DNA from: an uncultured Bacteroides sp.
Lineage (GTDB): Bacteria > Bacteroidota > Bacteroidia > Bacteroidales > Bacteroidaceae
NCBI GenBank assembly: GCA_934716785.1
Contig: CAKUYM010000158.1
Coordinates: 1-9,608 of the forward strand
Direction: 5' to 3'
DNA: 9,608 nt
The translations under genes were made by a program, and so were the position numbers. The notes beneath the pieces are model-generated. The model worked only from the letters and a program-made list of their open reading frames with translations, was not told the DNA's origin and ran no database searches. Below, in pieces: positions 1 to 4,376 of this stretch. Each line of letters begins with the position of its first letter. Position 1 is the stretch's first letter.

Positions 1-117
1 ATTCACCAATGACAAATCAGCCAATTTCCTATTCACTTGATTAGAACTATATGTAGTATATCCCGTAAACAGTATGATAACTACAACCAACAACATTCCA
101 AAACTTTTATTTTTCAT
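1..117 (-). CDS. NVEALA-type small exported peptide, 5' part only
   Basis: Only the first 39 codons are present; the gene runs off the left edge. The protein starts MKNKSFGMLLVVVIILFTGY, a short basic start followed by a hydrophobic segment (about residues 6-20), then a polar stretch ending LADLSLVN. That layout matches NVEALA peptides of Bacteroides: tiny secreted proteins with a signal segment and then a conserved L-x-D-[LI]-x-L-x-N-V-E-A-L-A motif. Here the motif is cut after its first N. The start is the ATG at 117; 220 bp separate it from the interrupted lipoprotein gene upstream. The leader contains two perfect AAAGGAGG stretches (minus strand, near 304-310 and 231-237), each followed by a very short ORF. 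The molecular role of NVEALA peptides is poorly defined. Family assignment rests on the N-terminal pattern alone because the diagnostic motif is truncated. Confidence 0.72.
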   Translation of the reverse strand, partial: MKNKSFGMLLVVVIILFTGYTTYSSNQVNRKLADLSLVN

Positions 118-337
118 TTTTCTTTATAGTATTTTATTCATTACTTCATTTTATCTCCACCTTTTCTGCACTACAGGGAAAGGCAATCATTTGCCTCTTT
201 CATTATCTATTCTTATGTTTGCATAGAATACCTCCTTTCTTTTTTAAGACTGTATTCAGAATGAACGATGCACCTTGCCTAAGAATAGCAATCGTCCATC
301 CCTCCTTTCCAGCCAGTTTATCAACTATACAAGTTTG

Positions 338-994
338 TCAAAACAGCAGATTCCAATAACCCTCTGTAAAGATTTGCTTATTATCATAATAAGTGAAAAC
401 CTGTTCTTCGCTTCCTCTGGTCAAATCTCGAAGCCAATACAATGCATGGCTTGGAACATTATCATAAATCAGCTTTGACTCTTCTGCAACCTTAATGCCC
501 AACGATTTCCAACCATCTGCTGAGAAATAAAACAGCTCATACTTATCTCCTACCCGGATAAAATTGTCATCATTCCGAGGGGTATATCTAACGCTTCCTA
601 TCTGCCGGGGAGTATTCAAATCCAATCCGACCCAGCCTGGCTTTTCCGAACTCGTAAAGAAAGTCAAAGGAGCATCATCCATAGCTTTTTTCCCTGATGT
701 CCGGTCTCCTCCATATGGTAAAGTAGACATTAATTCACCTTGCAGTCTCACTTGTCCCAAAGTATCAGCATACCAGGATACTTCTGCAATATCACCGGTA
801 TGCCAGTCTGCCGATATATAACGGACATAGCGATATTGCGAAGTATCTCTAATCTTGACGTCATTGAACATCCTTCTTGGGTAGTCTCTCAACTGCAACA
901 AGACCTTTGCATCACTGAAATCTTTTCGGTTAGCACCCTCAAAACGGCCATACGCCATACGCTGGATATATGACAATATACCTCCTTGCAACGG
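338..994 (-). pseudogene. C-terminal discoidin-like half of the interrupted transglutaminase lipoprotein
   Basis: This reading frame continues directly, in the same frame, from the lipoprotein ORF that ends with TGA at 995-997. The text resumes PLQGGILSYIQRMAYGRFEG. It encodes about 218 residues that resemble the F5/8-type C (discoidin, carbohydrate-binding-like) tail of Bacteroides transglutaminase lipoproteins, for example VRYISADWHTGDIAEVSWYA, GWVGLDLNTPRQIGSVRYTP and DKYELFYFSADGWKSLG. There is no signal peptide and no ATG near the start. The first initiation-like codon is TTG at 991, and an AAGGAGG lies at about 982-988, but those bases also encode the QGG of the continuous protein. I therefore read it as the severed 3' part of one gene rather than an independent cytoplasmic protein. 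It would be made only by readthrough, by reinitiation, or if the TGA is a sequence error. Confidence 0.7.
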
Positions 995-2278
995 TCATTT
1001 ACGTGTAACATTCATCCGGCAACTCTCTGCACTCGGACGATAATATACCAAACAGCCACTCGCCTTATCTATTTTAAAAGGAAAACCGGCCTCCTTCAAC
1101 TTTCCATCTTGCTCGTACAAAGTCATATAGATCAACCCTTCTTCAATATCACGAAAGGTGGCTTTTCCTTCTTTATAGCTCCCCTCGCCAATCGGGAACC
1201 AGCCGCGCCTATTGAAAGTAGCCATCCACACGGAATGTCCCTTTTTCCTATCCGCAATCAACTCACAATCAACAATGATTTCGTTGGAAGGGAAATAAGA
1301 AGATGAAACATCTTTCAGACAGGCATTCGCTAATGCCATCCCAAACTTCTTATTTTGCAGAACAGCCTCAAAGCGGTCTTTCTGTAGCGCATAGGTATGC
1401 CTATACACTTTTCCATACCTATAGCCAAACCGTTCACCCCTTTTCAATTTTCTCACCTCAAAGTTAAATGGAATCGTATGTCCGGTTGTGTCAAGCACAA
1501 CATTCCAAACATGAGAAACGTGACTGACCGGTGACCATAAATAAGTATCGATCCCAACGGGAATGCCCAATGAACGTAGCATATAACATCCGAAATCTGC
1601 AATATTCGTACAGTCTCCGATTTGTCGTTCCAATAAAAACTGAGCCGACAGATGAGGACCCGTCAGTTCATTCTGATATTTCCAATGCAAATTTGCGGCA
1701 TAATTACTGAGACAGGAGGTTGCCTCCACCACATCCGTTCCTTGATATAAGGAATCCAACGCTGGCTTGAAGCGGTGGTAAAAGTCCTTTTTCCAATGAG
1801 TCAAAGGCTCGTCTTTGATTCTATATGGAAGAATGAACTCACAGAAATTATCAAAGGAGAGATACTTTCCCCATGGAGTTTCATCCCACACTTTAAAGGA
1901 ATACTCTATATTTTCTATCAGATAGTCAGAAGTTATCACTTTTGCATCATATTCCTTGAATAAGTTTCGGTAAGGGAATTGTTTCAGATATTCTAAATGC
2001 TTATCATAAATGCCGGAGTCGGCATATTGTCCAAGTGCTATATATAGCGAGTCCAAATCGCTTCCTTTATAAGTATAATACAAAGGCATATTTTCTATCA
2101 GGTAGATAGCCGCCTGCAATTTAAGAGGAGCATCCTTATAATGCTCAAAGACTTTTTCAAGTTCCGCCCGATTGCTACCGGCAAAGACCAAGGCGGTCTC
2201 CAACTGTTCTCGTTCCGGAGAGGAACAAGAAAGCAAACCAAACAATGCACTTACCCATATCAGCAGTCGTATTTTCAT
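995..2278 (-). CDS. Transglutaminase-like lipoprotein, truncated by in-frame TGA
   Basis: This 427-residue protein starts at the ATG at 2278 because a lipoprotein signal follows at once: MKIRLLIWVSALFGLLSC, lipobox L-L-S-C with the lipidated Cys18, then SSPERE. An upstream ATG at 2329 would add 17 residues in front of the signal and is less likely. An N-terminal helical region is followed by a transglutaminase-like papain-fold core with a complete triad: Cys223 in GDCTN, His256 in SHVWN and Asp263 in LDTTG. The family is known for such cysteine-peptidase-like folds, but substrates of the Bacteroides lipoproteins are not established; the likely location is the outer membrane. Homologous proteins as I know them run on into a discoidin-like tail. 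Here TGA at 995-997 cuts that tail off, while the same frame stays open to 338. The catalytic core is intact, so the truncated product could be active. It lies 111 bp downstream of the regulator gene. Confidence 0.85.
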   Translation of the reverse strand: MKIRLLIWVSALFGLLSCSSPEREQLETALVFAGSNRAELEKVFEHYKDAPLKLQAAIYLIENMPLYYTYKGSDLDSLYIALGQYADSGIYDKHLEYLKQFPYRNLFKEYDAKVITSDYLIENIEYSFKVWDETPWGKYLSFDNFCEFILPYRIKDEPLTHWKKDFYHRFKPALDSLYQGTDVVEATSCLSNYAANLHWKYQNELTGPHLSAQFLLERQIGDCTNIADFGCYMLRSLGIPVGIDTYLWSPVSHVSHVWNVVLDTTGHTIPFNFEVRKLKRGERFGYRYGKVYRHTYALQKDRFEAVLQNKKFGMALANACLKDVSSSYFPSNEIIVDCELIADRKKGHSVWMATFNRRGWFPIGEGSYKEGKATFRDIEEGLIYMTLYEQDGKLKEAGFPFKIDKASGCLVYYRPSAESCRMNVTRK

Positions 2279-2298
2279 GCTTTTCAAATAATTTGCTG

Positions 2299-2330
2299 TA
2301 AAGGTAAGCAAATAGGATACCGCACGCAAA
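2299..2330 (-). promoter_or_regulatory. Candidate promoter of the transglutaminase lipoprotein gene
   Basis: On the minus strand, TTTG at 2330-2327 is followed after 20 bp by TACCTTTA at 2306-2299. This matches the Bacteroides primary-sigma pattern (-33 TTTG, -7 TAnnTTTG) except for the last base of the -7 box. A start about seven bases downstream would leave a leader of roughly 14 nt before the ATG at 2278. The motif is short and AT-rich, so chance cannot be excluded. Confidence 0.33.
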
Positions 2331-2338
2331 AGAAACGC

Positions 2339-2358
2339 CTTACATCTTCTTACATCTC
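2339..2358 (-). promoter_or_regulatory. 10-bp direct repeat, candidate regulator-binding site
   Basis: On the minus strand the motif GATGTAAG occurs twice with a 10-bp period, eight bases upstream of the candidate -33 box of the lipoprotein gene. Tandem direct repeats about one helical turn apart, next to the -35 region, are the usual target of OmpR/PhoB-type winged-helix proteins. The gene immediately upstream encodes such a domain. The repeat is seen directly; its link to that regulator is inference. Confidence 0.35.
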
Positions 2359-2388
2359 TAATAAAAGTTGAAGTAAGAGATTGTAAGA
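2348..2388 (-). other. Inverted repeat just after the regulator gene
   Basis: TCTTACATCTCT (2348-2359) is complementary to AGAGATTGTAAGA (2376-2388) with one bulged base, giving a 12-bp stem and a 16-nt loop, beginning one base after the regulator stop codon. No T-run follows on the minus strand, so it is not a typical intrinsic terminator. It overlaps the direct repeat at 2339-2358 and may attenuate transcription, protect the transcript end or form part of an operator. Confidence 0.35.
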
Positions 2389-2389
2389 T

Positions 2390-3433
2390 TTATACTTCAC
2401 TGATTTTCAGCATATAGACTCCTACTGATATTCTATCAATAGAAAGAGAAGGAAATTGCTTCAAAGAAATCCGCAACCGATTTACAGCCTGATATACCCG
2501 ATTCTCACAATTGCCATCAGCGTCCCATAAGGACTCTCCTATCGCATTGACAGACAAGACATGGTTATCTTCCTGCAAAAAGAGTTCCAATAACTCTGCT
2601 GACTGATTCATTAAAGGAAACTCCTCCCCACCTTCTTGTATTCTCCTTTTCTCTGCATCAAAATATATGTTGCCGCCTAAGTGGTAGTGCCTGACTGCTG
2701 CAAATGCCACACTTTTTAGTGATGCTTCTTTTTCAGATATCATTTTTTTAGAGGTATTCGCCTTTTTGAAGATAATTACATATATAACCATAATCAAGAA
2801 AAGACAAAGCAAGATACAACCTATTTCCGCCAATCCCAACACTTGCCATATAGAGTACTGAAGATAGAGCAAACATTCCACTTCACAACGGTAGCCAATC
2901 GTACAAGCCCAAAAGGGTTGCAGGTTCCGCCACCATCTATCTGATGTTAATAAGGAAATAATTTCCTCATCTTCATTTGTAGAAAACATACATATTCCAG
3001 TACGGCATTCTATTTTTTTCTTTTTTAGACAGCTCTGCCAACTGCTATTTAAGGAGTCGGGGTCGAGTGCTTCACCGTCAAAAGTATGTGAATGTACTCT
3101 CCGAATGTTCTGATCCATTGTCACATTCCTCCAATGTTTCTCAGAATGAATCTCACATTTTCCATTACCAGACTCATCATGACAATAAACAGGTCCGGTA
3201 GTTTCATTCCTTTTCAATAATTGTCCGCCATCAATGCTTATAATCAATTTCATATCAGATGTCCGCTTATATGCTTCATCATTTACGGCTTCCATAAAAG
3301 CTTCTTTAGCCGCTTGTTCAATGACTGTTTGCCTATATTTATAATAGCTGTAACAACCCAACAAGAGCAAACTACAAGCCACACCCATGGTGAATATCCC
3401 CGGGCCAATCATTGCAGATTTACTTTTTCTCAT
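2390..3433 (-). CDS. Membrane-anchored winged-helix transcription regulator with Cys-rich sensor region
   Basis: This 347-residue protein has one membrane segment near the N-terminus (about 11-31), an extracytoplasmic region (about 32-196), a second membrane segment (about 197-222, rich in L, I and V), a basic cytoplasmic linker and a C-terminal domain (about 252-345). The end resembles an OmpR/ToxR-type winged helix: GNIYFDAEKRRI, then a helical part, then ENRVYQAVNRLRISLKQFP as a likely recognition helix and ISVGVYML as the wing hairpin. ToxR and CadC carry this domain at the N-terminus, so the order is reversed here. The sensor region holds eight cysteines (84, 93, 135, 143, 148, 177, 183, 187), suggesting disulfides or redox or metal sensing. 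Such proteins occur next to NVEALA genes in Bacteroides, which fits the gene at 1-117. It likely controls this locus; its signal is unknown. The family name is inferred from architecture. Confidence 0.78.
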   Translation of the reverse strand: MRKSKSAMIGPGIFTMGVACSLLLLGCYSYYKYRQTVIEQAAKEAFMEAVNDEAYKRTSDMKLIISIDGGQLLKRNETTGPVYCHDESGNGKCEIHSEKHWRNVTMDQNIRRVHSHTFDGEALDPDSLNSSWQSCLKKKKIECRTGICMFSTNEDEEIISLLTSDRWWRNLQPFWACTIGYRCEVECLLYLQYSIWQVLGLAEIGCILLCLFLIMVIYVIIFKKANTSKKMISEKEASLKSVAFAAVRHYHLGGNIYFDAEKRRIQEGGEEFPLMNQSAELLELFLQEDNHVLSVNAIGESLWDADGNCENRVYQAVNRLRISLKQFPSLSIDRISVGVYMLKISEV

Positions 3434-3444
3434 AATACTAAAAT

Positions 3445-3531
3445 TTAATAGTCTACACCAATGGCGTACATTAGTAAATACACTTCAAATGGCTCTAACC
3501 CTACATCAAGCCATCCATATTTAATTTTCAT
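3445..3531 (-). CDS. Possible 28-residue small protein or gene remnant
   Basis: An ATG at 3531 opens a 28-codon frame ending with TAA at 3445-3447, twelve bases before the start of the membrane regulator. The product, beginning MKIKYGWLDVGLEPFEVYLL, has balanced composition and a helix-like middle (GLEPFEVYLLMYAIG), unlike random AT-rich sequence. The pattern loosely recalls the first helices of helix-turn-helix proteins such as plasmid replication initiators, but this is too short to assign. It could be a leader peptide for the regulator, a small protein, the remnant of a decayed gene, or chance. Confidence 0.22.
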   Translation of the reverse strand: MKIKYGWLDVGLEPFEVYLLMYAIGVDY

Positions 3532-3564
3532 TAGTATTAATGCGTTTTCTTTCAGTAACAGCAG

Positions 3565-3660
3565 TTCGTTACACATCTGTGGAACTAAACAACAACAGTT
3601 GTAGAACTAAAGGGAAACAGATGTGGAACTGAAAGTAAACAGATGTGGAACGAATTGGTA
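3565..3660. repeat. Tandem 22-bp repeat array, family 1 (four units)
   Basis: Four units start at 3573, 3595, 3617 and 3639 with an exact 22-bp step. Units 3 and 4 share ACAGATGTGGAAC; unit 2 reads ACAGTTGTAGAAC; unit 1 reads ACATCTGTGGAAC. In unit 1 the first eight bases (ACATCTGT) are the reverse complement of those in units 3 and 4. With the flanking TTCGTT this gives a 16-bp inverted pair with one mismatch, 3565-3580 against 3639-3654. The second half of each unit is A-rich and variable. The array lies 132 bp upstream of the membrane regulator start, so it may be its control region. Confidence 0.88.
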
Positions 3661-3746
3661 ATAACCATTAAACCACTAAACATTAGCATATGAGAGCAAT
3701 AGTTGAGCTGGATACTGTAGGATGTACAAGTAAAAGTAGGCTCCAT

Positions 3747-3853
3747 AGCCTTCACCGGTTTCACCTCATGGCGAAAACGTTGTAAATAAGAATATTATAG
3801 GTGAAGGCTGAGCTTGAAATAAGGTGAAACCTTCCATTATCGCTTTCACCTAT
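3747..3853. repeat. Left GGTGAA/TTCACC inverted-repeat cluster
   Basis: Two adjacent arms, AGCCTTCACC (3747-3756) and GGTTTCACCT (3757-3766), each have a perfect 10-bp complement downstream: GGTGAAGGCT (3800-3809) and AGGTGAAACC (3822-3831). Their order is A-B-A'-B', so both pairings together would form a pseudoknot, and using one at a time would give alternative hairpins. A further near-complement, GCTTTCACCTAT (3842-3853), can compete for ATAGGTGAAGGC (3798-3809). The 18 bp CCTTCACCGGTTTCACCT (3749-3766) recur exactly inverted at 4230-4247. Confidence 0.85.
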
Positions 3854-3881
3854 GAAATTTGTCCATATCGACAGGGCGGGG

Positions 3882-3969
3882 ATATAGCTCCATTGTGTCA
3901 AACATATAGATTCAATATGATGAGGATATAGTTTCAATATACTGAATATATAGACACAAGGACTCAAGT
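3882..3969. repeat. Tandem 22-bp repeat array, family 2 (ATATAG, four units)
   Basis: Four units start at 3882, 3904, 3926 and 3948, each opening with ATATAG and exactly 22 bp long. The two middle units also share TTCAATAT just after the core. The outer units carry complementary variable parts: TTGTGTC (3893-3899) in unit 1 and GACACAA (3953-3959) in unit 4. It joins directly to the next family at 3970 without changing the 22-bp phase. Confidence 0.85.
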
Positions 3970-4057
3970 ATTAATAGATGAGGTTCAAAGTATTAACACT
4001 TGAGCTGTCAGGTATTAATAGCTGACAGTTCATCTATTAATACCTGACAACGGATTT
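3970..4057. repeat. Tandem 22-bp repeat array, family 3 (ATTAATA, four units)
   Basis: Four units start at 3970, 3992, 4014 and 4036, each opening with ATTAA (ATTAATA in three) and each 22 bp long. The units are mutually complementary. TGTCAGGTATTAATAG (4006-4021) pairs perfectly with CTATTAATACCTGACA (4034-4049), a 16-bp stem with a 12-nt loop. GTATTAATAGATGA (3968-3981) pairs with TCATCTATTAATAC (4030-4043), and CTGTCAG (4005-4011) with CTGACAG (4022-4028). These pairings overlap and exclude one another. Confidence 0.88.
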
Positions 4058-4141
4058 GCTATAATCATATTCCCATTAGCTATAATGATATCCGGATATG
4101 CTATAATGATATTTGTTTTAGCTCAAGGGATATAAGGGATA
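4058..4141. repeat. Tandem 21-bp repeat array, family 4 (GCTATAAT, three units plus a decayed one)
   Basis: GCTATAAT occurs at 4058, 4079 and 4100 with an exact 21-bp step, and the last two units extend to GCTATAATGATAT. A fourth GCT at 4121 keeps the step, but the rest has decayed into a 9-bp tandem duplication, AAGGGATAT (4125-4133 and 4134-4142). A perfect 12-bp palindrome, ATATCCGGATAT, sits at 4088-4099. The array follows family 3 with no spacer. Confidence 0.85.
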
Positions 4142-4152
4142 TTTTGAAAAGA

Positions 4153-4248
4153 CAAGGTGAAACCGGTAGTACCCGAATTCACCCCTCCCCTTCACCCGCT
4201 ATTGCCTTATCCATCGGCATTTCGAGAGTAGGTGAAACCGGTGAAGGG
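4153..4248. repeat. Right GGTGAA/TTCACC inverted-repeat cluster
   Basis: The cluster holds AAGGTGAAACCGGT (from 4154), TTCACC at 4178 and 4191, and AGGTGAAACCGGTGAAGG at 4230-4247, the exact reverse complement of 3749-3766. CCCTTCACC (4188-4196) pairs perfectly with GGTGAAGGG (4240-4248). The first copy lacks the second half of the 18-bp motif. The cluster closes the set of arrays on the helicase side. Confidence 0.82.
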
Positions 4249-4376
4249 CAATTATCTTATAATGTTCTATATAGATACTTTTTCATTCATATGATATATT
4301 AATTGGCTTTTGTCCAAAGTAAACATATGATTCTATCTGCTCTCTGTTATTTCAAAATTCACTATTTTATACGATG

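Larger units (their letters stand above)
3434..4376. other. 943-bp non-coding region filled with repeat arrays
   Basis: This gap lies between the 3' end of the helicase gene and the 5' end of the membrane regulator gene, both on the minus strand. From left to right it holds a 28-codon ORF (3445-3531), a 22-bp repeat array (3565-3660), a plain stretch (3661-3746), a GGTGAA-motif cluster (3747-3853), three contiguous arrays of 21-22 bp repeats (3882-4120) and a second GGTGAA cluster (4153-4248). At 4249-4376 there is AT-rich sequence in which I see no clear terminator for the helicase gene. No longer ORF here looks like a real protein. Confidence 0.85.

Noticed and set aside
995..997. Selenocysteine at the in-frame TGA
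   Set aside because: No selenoprotein of this family is known to me, the position is in a linker rather than an active site, and I see no convincing selenocysteine-insertion hairpin directly after it.
3761..3967. A 68-codon minus-strand open frame inside the repeat region
   Set aside because: It crosses the inverted-repeat cluster and the ATATAG units, has no protein-like pattern or start signal, and its content follows from the repeats.
3573..4120. CRISPR array
   Set aside because: The conserved cores are only about 6-13 bp with a 21-22 bp total step, far shorter than CRISPR repeats plus spacers. The repeat changes family along the region and no cas gene is present.
3749..4247. Insertion sequence
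   Set aside because: The 18-bp inverted ends fit, but there is no transposase frame between them and no target duplication was seen.
4249..4376. Terminator for the helicase gene
   Set aside because: Only weak stems such as CTTTTG/CAAAG are present, with no clear stem plus T-run on the minus strand.
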